Positions 13,601 through 24,969 of a DNA stretch of 64,000 nt are shown here, piece by piece. The DNA comes from Himantopus leucocephalus (Eukaryota > Chordata > Aves > Charadriiformes > Recurvirostridae). A model generated the notes under the pieces. The model worked only from the letters and a program-made list of their open reading frames with translations. It was not told the DNA's origin and made no database searches. How positions within the stretch are numbered: the first letter of the stretch is position 1; each line of letters opens with the position of its first letter. The DNA lies in assembly GCA_003993805.1 (NCBI GenBank), contig RSEF01000005.1:22423429-22487428 (forward strand), given 5' to 3'. The translations under genes were made by a program, and so were the position numbers.

Positions 13601-16248
13601 CCATGATATGCTAGCTTTTGCGAAAAAAAATCATTCAAGTGTTTAAAACAATCTTTTGCTGGCCAACTTTTTTTTTTAACTCAGAACATTTTAACGATCA
13701 GGTTTATGGAGTACCCCAAAATAACAGTTTTACCATTATAATGAGGGGAGGAAAACCAAAACATTGCTGCCACAGTGCAAGAGTGACTGGATAAGGGCAG
13801 AAAAGACTGAAACCAGCTTTGTCATGGTAAGAAACACCTGTTTTGAACCAGATTTACAAATCAGGGTTACTGACTTTCCATCTTGTTCTGGGAGTTGTTA
13901 TTCAAAGCCAGTCAAAACCAAATGCTATTACAAGTTTATTTGATGGACTGGAAAGTAGATGGATGCCAATGACAGGAGCATGATGGATGAATTCGGGAAA
14001 AGAAAATGAAAATAACAAAGTCCAATATATTGCTTGCTTCTTAGAATATAGATGCTTGTAGTTGTTTATATTCTACAGGATTCACAGGCAGCAAAGATCC
14101 TTAACTATTTACATGATTTTTTGTATATTTTAAGCTTGAAGGCAAGTTGTGTATTAAAGAGTGACCTAAATATTAGACTCAGATAAGAATTTTTACAATA
14201 CCCAAGGATCGACCTGCATAGGAAAGAATCCTACTTAGTTCAACAAGAGTCTGCTTCAGCTTTTTTAATCTGTACTTATGAGATTTTCTAAGTCACAAAG
14301 TTTTAAACAAAGCTAGAATCTGTTATTTCAGAATTCTAACATATCATATAAATGTAAATTACATCGCAATCAGACGAATGAATTCATCATAAACAGCATC
14401 TTTATGGAAAATGTTGAGGAGGAACACTGCAGATAAAGGAAGAAAATCTCATTACACCATTGTGAGAGTGCGTGATTGTAATAGTTCTTGACATCAGCCA
14501 GCTATATATCTTCTGGAAAACCACAGGGGGAGTAAACACAGAGTCTTTCATCCGAAACAAATTGATACTTAAAACTCTTTCAAGAAGGACTCTGAAGATG
14601 TCTCCCGAAGATGCTGTTTGAGAAGCTGTGGAGAGGAGCCTGCAATGTTCTAGAAGCAGGAACCAGACACAAGACATATTTGCATGTCATCACTTGTCTT
14701 CCTCTGGTGGTACTAGAGCCACTGGACGCAGACCTTCAGGCTCCTGCCTCCATTACAGCTGTGCTGCCAAGCAATATCCTCTTTTCCTCTCCTCCTCACA
14801 CAAAGAGGAAGGACCAAAATGATACAGAAGAGATATTGTACAGTCCCAAAACAGTGGGAGAGGTTTCGTGCCCTGAACTTCATATACTGTTCATGGGATG
14901 GTCAGGGCCAATGCTGTGCCCTGAGAGGGCAGAAGAGACCCTATCCCAGGTGTGTTACAGGTGAGCCCACCCTGCCTCAATGGGTCACCTCACAGGGACA
15001 ACAGCTCACCTGAGCACAAGGTGCCTGAGCTGTGCCTGAGTTTCCTCTCAGACCAAATCTTGCATTCAAGAAGAGGAGAGAACATGTCAGGCACAAATCT
15101 TGCTGAAGTAAAAGAGCAAATCACGAAGAGACCAGCAGCCCTCCCAGTTTAACAGGAACGCGCAAGATGGTGGAAATTCTAATTTTGAGGTATCTTCTCA
15201 GAAGAGCAATGGTTAGTGATGCTGGAGAAGACCAGTTCGATGTTTCATTTAATGTCAGAGTCACTTTGAGTTTTGTTTTATTTTCAACTTTTTTCTTCTT
15301 TACAGACTTGTTGAGTTGCTACCACTTCTAGGAAAATAAATTGAGTTCTGGAAAGATTTGTATTCAGTGAAACATGCTCAGAGATAAAACTCAAAACTAC
15401 GGGAAGATCTGTGCTCCTACCTGGGTTATTCATAACACCTTCAGCTCTTATAAAAGACAAGATCTTGCACATCTAACATTTTCCTCAACATGTCTGTTTG
15501 TGTCCCAAAACCAAGAAGATAACACCCTGTTCTATTCTTCCTGTTTGCTCCTCACCTTGCAGCAATCCACCCATAAATGCTTTGAGTGGTTCAGGCTATC
15601 GGTATGTTAAAGAATACGCTTAGGAGATATGTATGACATAATGTCCACAGCATTTTCCTTGAATATCTCAGGATTTCCAGACCACAATATAATTCAACAT
15701 CTGTTGTGGAATATATAATAGTCATTATATGGTGTTTAAAATGGAAAAGTTTGCCCATTGTCTATCCAGCTGTTGAGTGGATAACTCATCTAGTTTATAA
15801 CACAAGGCAATTCCAGCTCTTGTTTATTATCTGAGATTTCCCTCCATCAAGGACTCTCCTGCACATTTTTATTTGGATCGGTAAAAAAAAAAAAGTTATA
15901 AAAAGCCACCAAAACAACTGTGCTAATGCATTTATAAACATCAAGTAGAAACAAAAATTGGCTATTATTATATTGAACACCTGGAATGAAAACATTTCTC
16001 AGGCTTCTGCCGAAAATGATTAGCTCCTAAATAAATCTTGCTGGGATGTATTTGAAGACACCATTTGCAATTCACATCTGATTTACTTTCTAATTAAACA
16101 GTGCTTACAAAAGTACTAATAATGAAATGCATGTAAAATCATCTAGTACAAATACCCAGTGATACATGTCTTCACATTTCCTACTTACATCCAGAGCATT
16201 TATGAAATCCTGAGCCTCCAGCAGCTTTTCTCATATTGTATTCAATCA
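7646..16248. other. 8.6 kb of repeat-poor unique DNA
   Basis: No exon, RNA gene or recognisable transposon was seen. Minor features are a run of eight G at about 12892-12899, a short tandem CTGATGGTT duplication near 12834-12852, and A/T runs near 13625, 13668 and 15885. Frames of 91-117 codons near 11.4-11.7 and 14.4-15.0 kb overlap in several phases and have no family features. Confidence 0.5.
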
Positions 16249-16296
16249 GGGGGCGGGGGGGTGGGAGGGTTGTGTCTGTGTGCTGGGGCGGGAGGG
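16249..16296 (+). repeat. Strong G-quadruplex motif cluster
   Basis: The left part has G runs of 5, 7, 3 and 3 separated by single C, T and A bases (16249-16269). After a 15-base spacer come runs of 4, 3 and 3 separated by C and A (16285-16296). Single-base loops are known to give the most stable parallel G-quadruplexes. It stands alone in AT-rich DNA with no CpG island or promoter sign, so a promoter role is not supported. Confidence 0.75.
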
Positions 16297-18195
16297 TTGT
16301 GAAACAACAACTTTGCTTTAAATGGACCTCGTGAAATTCTTTTAGTAAATATGATCCACTGTTTAAAATAGACGAAGTTCAGGAGCAAAATAAACTTTAT
16401 TAGAAAAGTTTTCCTGGAAAGCCATGCAGTAAATTTCTAGTATAAAAAATACATCTTTGAATGTCATATACTCCTGCCAGAAACCCACTCTTCAAGCACT
16501 TGTCCAGAACTCATTCTGCTGATACTGCACAGTGCAGCATTCATTTTAGGAACAGAACCTCAGAAAACTGAAAGATCCAACCTTGCCGGGATTTGGGATT
16601 TGAATGTGCTCTATAGCAGCTATCTCATTCCCAGGGCCTTTGCACGCTAATTGGTGAAAGTTCAATAGAACTTTGTTATTTTTTATACTAATCACAAAGC
16701 GTACATGTTAATTATTACAAAGGTTTATATGTTAAGTTCCAATCTCTTTTCTGATTTGCACAGCATATATGAAACGAATACACTGAACACAGAACAAGGC
16801 AGACACTTTAAAACTGTTTGGGCACGTTGTTTGAATAAAATCTGTGAATTCTCTTTCATATGATCTACGGACTACTTGTATAGGATTTATGAACTACTTG
16901 AATAGCTTTTTTATGCTCACAAAAACATTTATAGAAAGAAAGGATCATGGGTATACACATGAACACGTTTATATCGCCTTTATGCAACTGGCTGGAAAAT
17001 GTTTTGTGGGTTTGTAGAAAAAAACAGCCAACATCTGTGACTGACACTCTTGAGTAACCAAGAGACTAAACTATGTTCAAATAAACCACTGAATTTGTTT
17101 CAAGGCATAGCAAAGCAGAAAGTCAGTTCAGAGCTGAAATGATATTCAAAACCGTTAGAATTCTAGTTGGATTCAGTTGTGTTCATATATAATATTCATA
17201 AAGCTGTGAAGGTAATCTAGGTAGTGAAGTCAAAACACTTATTTCAGGTAAGTACTCAGCCTGCTGTGACCCTTCAAGGCACTTTGTTCATCCAGGCAGG
17301 TGAACAGCAGCAAAAGTATTTGACAGCTAGTCAGGTTCAAAATTGAAAATTCATTGGAAACCCAGCTTATTTCATTGTGCTCCTTTACACTATATTCACT
17401 TATAATATTAGCTGGATATTTTCAAGCACAACTATATTCCCCAAACCAGGTCAAGGACACTGCTGAGAGAACCTAGGATTTGGCAAATTCTGTTTGACCA
17501 GCACTGCAAATTCGAACAAATCAAAGTCTGTTCATGAATAATCTGTAAATACAGAAGGAGGCTAAATTTGTCAAACAAATTCTTAGTGCTACAGTGTTTG
17601 CCTGAAGCCTCAAAATGCCCTTTGGTCTCGGCTAGTGTTCTTTAGGTACTCACTACAAGAAAAAATTCATACTGGGAATAACTGAGGTGCTACGAATTTC
17701 AGAGAAAAGAAGTTTACTCCAAGCTTCTGTGTATGTATACATGGATTTGAGTCTGGTAAAATGCTGGTGCTTCTGCAGTCTATTACCTTTATTTATACAA
17801 CAGGAGCAGTTTAACTTGAACAAAGGAAAGCCTCTCTGAAACAGAAAGAGGAGCTCAGCCCCTGTGGCCCAGCAAGCCTAGGACTGTTTCATTACGTCGG
17901 ATCCTCAGAACCAAAGAGTCAGTCACACAAGCCCAGCAGTCCTTTTCCATGTTCTGATACGTGCTGGTATGTCCCACAGGTGTGTAAGTGTGAAGTGAAA
18001 GCCACCCGTGTTTCAAACTGGCTTCTCCTTGTACTGACGGAAAGCAAGTACCCACCAGCCTATTCCCACCTGTCAGCTGAGGCAGAGAAACAGAACATGG
18101 GCATCCTCTGAGTTCATCCCCAAAGTATGTGAAACAAAATCTATCACACTCAATATTCTTGTTTCTTTTTCTTCAGGGCAGGGAGTAGGAGAAAC
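16297..18195. other. Unique AT-rich DNA, no gene seen
   Basis: There is a small imperfect tandem duplication around GACTACTTGTATAG / GAACTACTTGAATAG at about 16869-16905. Otherwise no repeat family or exon was recognised; frames are at most 66 codons. Confidence 0.5.
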
Positions 18196-18242
18196 AATAT
18201 TTTATATATATATTTTATAATATATATATTTTATATATATTA
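18196..18242. repeat. AT palindromic simple repeat
   Basis: ATATTTTATATATA units repeat and invert, giving a nearly pure A/T stretch of about 46 bases that is self-complementary and could extrude a cruciform. It is likely to be length-polymorphic. Confidence 0.8.
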
Positions 18243-18922
18243 CAGCTATGGAGCTCTCCAATACAATAGAAGCTCCAATTTTAAACTGGAAATGTATCAT
18301 TCCAACTTTGGCAATGAAAATAGAATCCATCTCTTCTTTTTCTTACTTTGCTTCTGTGAATTTAGGTAGGATGTGACTCTTATTTTGGGATTCTATCTTT
18401 GCCTTCTGTGATCCCTGGATAATGTCTTTAATTTGGGTATTAGACTGATCTAGTTAATTAATCATAGCATACTCTCAAGGTCTCACTAAACCTATCATGG
18501 ACTTCTCATATGGTACTTAGCATAGCTGCTCAACTGGCATTAAAAAGTCTTATCTTCTCTCCCCAGAGTCAGATAATCTAGTCTCTAACTCTAGCAAAAC
18601 TTGCAGCAACTATTGAAAAACTACACAGCATGTCATAAGATCCACAAGCAAGCTTTTCCCTACTAGTTTTCAGTTACTGATTGAGCCTTGTTTTCTATTT
18701 CTTTTTCTTTTTCAGTAACAAATGGTGACTGATGAAAGCTTTTCACTGCAAATCAAAGGCATTTATCCTGTTTTCTGTAAAAATTGGGGTAGTGACAAAT
18801 CCAGAAATGCTTTGCCTGAATCTGTTGTTTGGAAGAACTCCGGCTTGGCCCAACATATGTGTTTGATCACTGTAATATATTTTACCCAGTGCATGAAACT
18901 AAAAGCAATTAATGGAAGAAGT

Positions 18923-18985
18923 TTAGCCTAGTGGTTAAGCAGAAGACTAGACCCCTGCTTTCTCTGATTTGGCTCTGCCACTGAG
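18923..18985 (+). mobile_element. MIR-type SINE head fragment
   Basis: GCCTAGTGGTTAAG, then an AGACTAGACCC block and GGCTCTGCCACTGA, match in order the tRNA-derived head of MIR/CORE-SINEs, including the GTGGTTAAG A-box part and the CTCTGCCACT landmark. Similarity fades after about 18985. This is an old, inactive copy, identified by eye. Confidence 0.6.
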
Positions 18986-19231
18986 GTTTACATTTTCAAA
19001 GGTAGTTTACAGTTTTGGAGCGGTTCACTGTCTAAAACATCAAGGGTCCTTGTGTTTGGCAAGCAGAAAATAAAATGCAGTGGCAATTAAAAAGCAATTT
19101 TTAAGGCTGCTCTAAGGCTTCTTCAAAGCATTGCCACCGATTTCAGCAATCTTTGGGTCAATTGCTCAGGCCTTTACTTCCGTGCCTATCAGTCGGTAGC
19201 AGGAGACAGATGAAATGAGTGCTCTGGACAG

Positions 19232-19490
19232 GCAGCACAGTTAAGTGGAGCTTCAGGTCAGAAAATTTATGTTCTGACCCTGCGTCTGCCACTGATGCAA
19301 GCGTAGACAAATCATTACATCCCTCTCTATCTCAGTGGTAAAATGGGATACTTACCCACCTTTTAAAGCCTTGCACTTCATGCTCCACCAGCAGCAATCA
19401 TTCTATGACTAGGAGGCTTAATTATTTGAAACACTTTGAGATGTAAGATGCTCTGAAAGTGTGAAGTGTTATCATTAATAATAATAATGA
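19232..19490 (+). mobile_element. MIR / amniote CORE-SINE, nearly full length
   Basis: In order: a degraded tRNA-like head (AGTTAAGTGGAGCTTCAGG), a TCTGCCACTGA landmark, a block corresponding to 'GGGCAAGTCACTTCATCTCTC', the phrase CTCAGTGGTAAAATGGGATA with TACTTACCCACCTT (central core), an AAACACTTTGAGATGTAAGA block, and a tail of ATTAATAATAATAATGA. This order matches MIR-family elements of amniotes, most like the sauropsid version. It begins about 250 bp after another MIR head, so two copies lie side by side in the same orientation. Confidence 0.8.
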
Positions 19491-19899
19491 AAACGCAAAA
19501 AGAATAATTTCCAGTAAATTAACATAGAACCACAGATCCGTTCCAATCTTGTGGGTTTTAAGTGTAGCATCTCTTCCCGAGGGCTACAGTAGGATCTTTC
19601 CCCCTTCATTCATTTCAGCCAACAGTTAGGTTCAGATTGCCTATTAAATATTTAATAACTGCTTGGGACATTTTATTTTATGGTAATTCCACATCATGCA
19701 TCCCTGGGCTTCTAAATTCAGCGCCAGGTTTCAGAACAAACAAAGCCAGTTAATTCCTCTGTGTGTAGATCACACGACCCTCCCTTAGAGTTTTCTGAAG
19801 GTCAAGTGAAACATCCAAAGGAGTTTTTTTCATTTTTCACACCCTTCTTTCCACCCACCATCAAATCAAGAAAAGCTTCTCTTAATCATTATCAGGGAG

Positions 19900-20560
19900 A
19901 CAAAAAGTTATAGTGCGGAGCAATGGACCAGAATTTCACACTCCATTTGCACAATAACTCTGAGGGCTGCTAATGTGCTGTTTGCTTTTTAGCAGGCATC
20001 TCTGCAGCCATCACTGAAATGCATTTTGGCGCTGCTCCCAGGGCAACTTAACTATTTATGACAGCTTGTCTTGAAGTGCCTACATGAACATTAGGATGTC
20101 CACGGCAATCTGCAAATTGACCCATCCACATGGCATTTGAGATCAGATGGAAAGAGCTTTAATAATGTAATGAAGGTTAGGATAGATGTCATTTTTAATT
20201 TATCTTTTTTACTCATACTCTGGTAGCAGCTCCAATTTTCCATCCCATCTTCTGGCCAGGATATGTCAAATTGTGAAATCCTCCCATATTAACAGATGCT
20301 AATGACCTGACTCAGACTTGGACTGTCTTTTATTACACATTCAGTCAGACAATAAATGGGAAATATAAACTCCCACCCTGCGTAAACCATTTTCCTCCAG
20401 AGAGTGAACCTGCTACACCAGAACCAGCTGTTTGCTTATTGTCCAAGATGAGTGATGGATGAGTAATTTAAAAGACAGACATTCTTCATGACAGCTTATA
20501 TTTCCATGCTGCTCCAAGGTTCAGAGGTGGATTTTATTCTTCAACCTTTATTTCAACTTT
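19900..20560. other. Possible conserved non-coding block
   Basis: Unique DNA without repeats or open frames. It has several homeodomain-type and TAAT/ATTA cores (TTAATAATGTAATGAAGG at about 20159, ATGCTAATGACC at about 20298, GAGTAATTTAAAAG at about 20461), plus near-repeat phrases TATTTATGACAGCTTGTC and CTTCATGACAGCTTATA. The call rests on texture alone; comparison with another amniote would decide it. Confidence 0.25.
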
Positions 20561-21029
20561 TTATTCTCTCTCTTAGAAGCAAAGCTACCTAATAAAACAA
20601 CATTTTCAGACACGCATAATAACAGGGAAGAAGAAAAAAAGCTTCAGCTGAGATCCAACTTCAGCCCCCAGCAAGAGTGAGGAGTTATGTCAGGGAGATT
20701 TGCTTCGGTGAGAGAGGTCAAGGCTCCTAACTCTGTTGCTGATTTATTCACAGGGCAGTCGGAGTTAAGCTACCTCACCTCATTAGGCCATGCTTTCTCT
20801 GTTTAAGAATTGATGTGCGTCAGGAGCTGTGAGAGAGGCAATTTGTTACAGAAAGTTATAGCAGACAAAGATACAGAAAAAAGAGTGAGTTACTTCTCAT
20901 CTTTGCACCTTTGTTTCCCTTCACCTGGTTTGACTATAAATATTTTGTGTAGCTATTGGTTTTAAATATATGGCTGTATAGTACATATTGCAATTTTCCC
21001 CATAACCCATCTCCTCAGGTGATAATTAT

Positions 21030-21200
21030 CTTTCTCTCTCTTTCTCCCCCACAGGGCTAACAACATTCTCGCCTCTCTCTCTGCTAACATCTTCCATTCC
21101 ACGGATACCAGTCACCTTTTCACTCCAACTCTCAAACTGATTAGCATAATTAAATTACATTAGAGTCGCTGATCCCACCTTGCACTCAGTTTGAAGTTTG
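21030..21200. other. Pyrimidine tract followed by TAAT-rich unique DNA
   Basis: A C/T-rich tract (about 21029-21052) ends in CCCCCACAG, an acceptor-like site, but the sequence that follows has no matching donor or coding texture. Downstream, GATTAGCATAATTAAATTAC at about 21140 packs three ATTA/TAAT cores, compatible with homeodomain binding. No function is shown. Confidence 0.2.
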
Positions 21201-22799
21201 TTGCTTCTGTTCTAACAAGCAGAGGGTTTTGAGTATCACAAACTTACTCATTTTTCTAACTACCAGTAGATTATAACAAAAGACATTCTCTCTCTAATTA
21301 TAGTCTTCTTTATAATCATAAACCACAAACCTACATGTATAGGTCTGTATATATATATTTTTTTAAAGGGTCTGTATAACAACCAGCAGCATGTGACGTC
21401 AGCTTCATTAAGACATCCAGTCAGAAAGTAGACTTCATGGTAACTAAAATGATTATTTAAAGAAATGCATTGGTTTTGCTCTTCAGAGAGAAACAATTTA
21501 ATTTTATTTGCTGTGGAAAGTTTAATTTATTCCCGATTGTAAGTGCATCATGAAAGACTAAGCAATAAACAGCCCTTCATGCTTGAAGAAAGGTGGCAGG
21601 AATTCATGGCAGAAACCTGCAACTAAAGCAGGCCGAGGCAACAAGGGCCCCTTGCTGCCACTCTCCGCTGGATGGAATCAGCTCTGGTCAGCACTCTACT
21701 GCTTTGCACAACTAAAGATGCTCTTACACAACTGCTAAAAAATAGTTCCTTTTTTTTTTTGAACAGTAAAATTTCAGTCTCTTCAGCCTTGCCTTAGAAT
21801 AGGCTAATAGCAACAACCGCTACATCTTAATTTGACACAAATTGTTTGCATAAAGCTTCCCTGTGTAAAGTTTCACTGCATTTAATATCCTAGAAAAACG
21901 CACCCGTGAATTACAGTATTGGTCTGGAGAAGATCGTCCTGGAAAGATATTTTATTTTTCTTCATTTTTATTTGGTTTTGCTTACTTGTTTGTTTAAAGA
22001 CAGATGAACAAAGAACAAGCAACAGGGTTAAGAAAGGGAAATTGTCATTGCGTTAATCTCAGACTTTCAACAAGAGGTAACATTTCCTGTGATTTAGTAC
22101 AGTGGACGGAATTGTATCTTCTGAGAGAGATTATAGATTACAAAACATTCCTTCCTTGTGGCTGCAGACATTAGTCAGTGCCAGCTTACTCCAGACAGCA
22201 GCAGAGACTCGTTCCACAACTGTAATCATTCACAAAATAAAATGTTGTTTGTTGCTTTTTTTTTCCCAAGGACCTGATCTAATGTCAGTAGACTCAGTAG
22301 TAAAGCTGTCATTGAATCAGGAGTGGTGTCGGAAGCGATGACTACGAAGAGTCTGTCCCACTCCTATCCTTCCTTAACCAAAAAATGTGAGATCAATTGT
22401 GTCTGAGCACCATTCTTGAGCTTAACCCGAGTGTGGGTTGCATTGGTTAGTCAATTTGCTTTGGTTGCTTTCAATCCATTTTAAAGGGAAGTGTTGCCTG
22501 AGAGTCTTTGGAGTTTTTGTGTTGTTTTTTACTACTGAGTCCTTGCCACCTCAGAGGAATCACTGCAGCAGGCTAACTGGGAACTCACTGCCCAGTCTTT
22601 TAGATAATGTCCAAAGTCACAGAGTGGATAAAGGTAGAAGTAGTAAGGAAGATGCTGTTTCTCACAAGTTTTAGTATCTGCAGCACCCTCGGGAGGAGGT
22701 CCAGAGTTTACACCTACAGCACATGAAGAATCACTTCCATTGGAGAGTTTGGAGCCTGCCACCTGGTAGGTCCTTTAGATAATCCTTAGACCGTCTCTT
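21201..22799. other. Unique DNA, no gene seen
   Basis: A ten-base T run lies at about 21751. Frames reach 79 codons and are unremarkable. The stretch 22540-22790, next to the CR1 relic, may be part of an unrecognised old repeat, but I found no family match. Confidence 0.4.
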
Positions 22800-23240
22800 G
22801 GAAGACACAGCCAACAACTGGCCTGTGTTCCCCCTCTCTGTGACACTCATGGTTTTATAGACCTCTGTCACATTCCGTCTCAAGCCATACCTTTTCCAGG
22901 CTCAAAGAGTGCCAGGACTCACAGTCATTTCTCCTGTGAAAACAATTCCAGACCTTTTCTGAATCTTTTCCTATTCTATTGCATCCTTTTTGAGATGAAA
23001 TGAATAGGGCTGCACCCTGCACAACTGTAGCATGGATTTCTATAGTGGCATAATGATGCTCTGCATTTTGTTCTCTATATCTTTCTTAAATGTCCCTAAC
23101 AACTAAATCGCTTTTTCGACTGTAACTCAGCACTGAGCTAAAATCTTCCTGGAACTTCGTATTATGACTCAAACATCTCATTCTTGTGTGGTCACAATAA
23201 GTTCAAAGCCCATCATTTTGTGTAAATCAATATCAACCAT
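22800..23240 (-). mobile_element. Ancient CR1/L3-like LINE relic, antisense
   Basis: Read on the plus strand, it follows the reverse complement of an old sauropsid CR1/L3-type element: GGTTTTATAGACCTCTGTCA, a TCTCAAGCC block, a CTTTTCCAGGCTCAAAGAG block, TTTTCTGAATCTTTTCCTAT, ATCCTTTTTGAGATGAAATG, TAGCATGGATTTCTATAGTG with GCATAATGATG, CTAACAACTAAATCGCTTTT, and CCCATCATTTTGTGTAAA. Many substitutions and small indels mark it as much older than the avian-type CR1 copies near 25 kb. It is truncated at both ends. Confidence 0.8.
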
Positions 23241-24399
23241 ATAAATAATTCATTGTTTTATGTGATGAAAGGAACTATATAAATGGGAAACTCTGTCATC
23301 TCTCTGAAGTGTACTCACAACTTCAGCTCCAACGTGGTCCAACATGCTCTCATGTTTTGATCTGGTATTTGAAGGTCTTTCTCACAGGGTGGAAGACATA
23401 CAGGTGTGTAAATAAATAATAAATAAATACTTTAAAAATTCATTTTTAAGTTCATATAACATTCATGGAGAATAAGGGCTGGCAGTCCTGGGCGAAGATA
23501 AAGATTACTACTCATAGAAAGGAAGCCGATCAAGCCTTCCTTACACAGCCTGCCTCAACCTCAGTTAGGTTCCAGTCCTAACTTCTCATCTATGGAAAAA
23601 GGACCTGTGCAGAATCTTCATAACACCTCCAGGACGCCAAGCTAAATCAAAGGTCTGCTACTTGGTTGGGCAAACATTTAAAAAAGTGAAAAGAATATTG
23701 GCGCTTTTTTTTCATTCCTGTATGCAGATTTTCATTAGGAAGCTATGGTTGTCAGCAAGCTCAAGTTCCTGTTATTGTCAGTCTGAAATTAGAAAAATAA
23801 AATACTTCTGGAGCCAACTCCATTCCATCTGCTCATGTCATCGAAGTTGGGAGTAGCCAGCTGTAATGCTGATTTTCCTACCTCACAACTTTTGTGAGTC
23901 CCCCTATACACATCCACAGTGTTTTGCTTATCTTTCCTCCATCCCTCTGTGCATATCCCCAAACACATATTATGCATCAGGCTTCCCTCACAGCTAGTTT
24001 GGAAGAAAAACACACTATCTGGGTGTGAACAATTCCTACAGCCAGCTGAGTGGCAGTCTCCATCCACAGCTCTCAAGTCCCCAAGGGAAGCTGAGAGGTG
24101 TCCCAGCACTGAGTCCCTTCAGCTAAGCCCTTACCCAGCACTGCCCCACTCGGAGCGCAGTGATTTTTGAGAAAATAGGGCTGCCTGCTTCCACATACTG
24201 TTTTTAAATTCCTTGCAAACCTGAAGGCGGCACTGAAGTTTATAAAATTCTCTCTGAGGTTTATTTCAAGTCCAGGTAAACAAAATTACTTCATTGTGTG
24301 GGTGTGCAGTTACTGGGATCTGCAGAATTTCACAATTTAAAATTTTTATAAAAGATAGATATATTTTCTGGTTTTTGAAATTGACAATGTCACAATTTA
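23241..24399. other. Unique DNA with a short AAAT repeat
   Basis: An AAAT/AAT simple repeat lies at 23409-23429. A 106-codon minus frame (23789-24109) overlaps an 83-codon plus frame; neither has protein features. No other repeat was recognised. Confidence 0.5.
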
Positions 24400-24849
24400 C
24401 ATGATGACCAGTAGGAACCTAATGAAATTCAACAAGGTCAAGTGTAGGGTCCTGCNNNNNNNNNNNNNNNNNNNNNNNNNNNNNNNNNNNNNNNNNNNNN
24501 NNNNNNNNNNNNNNNNNNNNNNNNNNNNNNNNNNNNNNNNNNNNNNNNNNNNNNNTCAAAAGGGTGGGTGTCAAGAGGATGGGGCCAGACTCTTTTCAAG
24601 AAGCAATGGGCACAAACTGGAATGCAGGAAATTTCATCTGAACATGTGGAAAAGCTTCTTTCCCTTGAGGGTGACAGAGCACTGGGACAGGCTTCCCAGA
24701 GAAGCTGTGGAGTTTCCTTCTCTGGAGATATTCAACACCCGCTTGCGTGCATTCCTGTCCAACCTAGGTGAACCTGCTTTGGTAGGAGGTCTGGACTAGA
24801 TGATCTCTGAAGGTCCCTCCTAACCCCTACCATTCCGTGATTCTGTGAA
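24400..24849 (+). mobile_element. CR1 LINE 3' part, sense, interrupted by an assembly gap
   Basis: Before the gap, the translation reads LMKFNKVKCRVL, the 'LxFNxxKCKVLHL' segment near the end of the CR1 reverse transcriptase. After the gap, the ORF2 tail is visible: [20 protein letters not shown] (about 24661-24720), [16 protein letters not shown], then the 3' UTR ending GGACTAGATGATCTCTGAAG, a run matching CCTAACCCCTACCATTC and the terminal ATTCCGTGATTCTGTGA (degenerate ATTCTGTG repeats). The copy is 5'-truncated and dead. Its 3' end faces the antisense CR1 that starts about 120 bp further on. Confidence 0.92.
24456..24555. other. Assembly gap (100 N)
   Basis: Exactly 100 N replace the middle of a CR1 element. 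One hundred is the conventional size for a gap of unknown length, so the true missing sequence may be longer or shorter. Open frames drawn across it are artefacts. Confidence 0.98.
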
Positions 24850-24969
24850 GGCTACATATATATATTTGGAACTGAATATACAAACAGCCATGAAAAATAT
24901 GTGAGTATAAATGTTAAATAAACTCTTACAATCCCCAATTTCACAGTACACTTTTGTCAACAAATATTT

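Noticed and set aside
21029..21060. Pyrimidine tract ending in CACAG, possible splice acceptor
   Set aside because: The following sequence lacks an open coding texture and a good donor within exon-like distance.
24401..24799. 132-codon frame spanning the N gap
   Set aside because: It is a CR1 ORF2 remnant joined artificially across 100 unknown bases.
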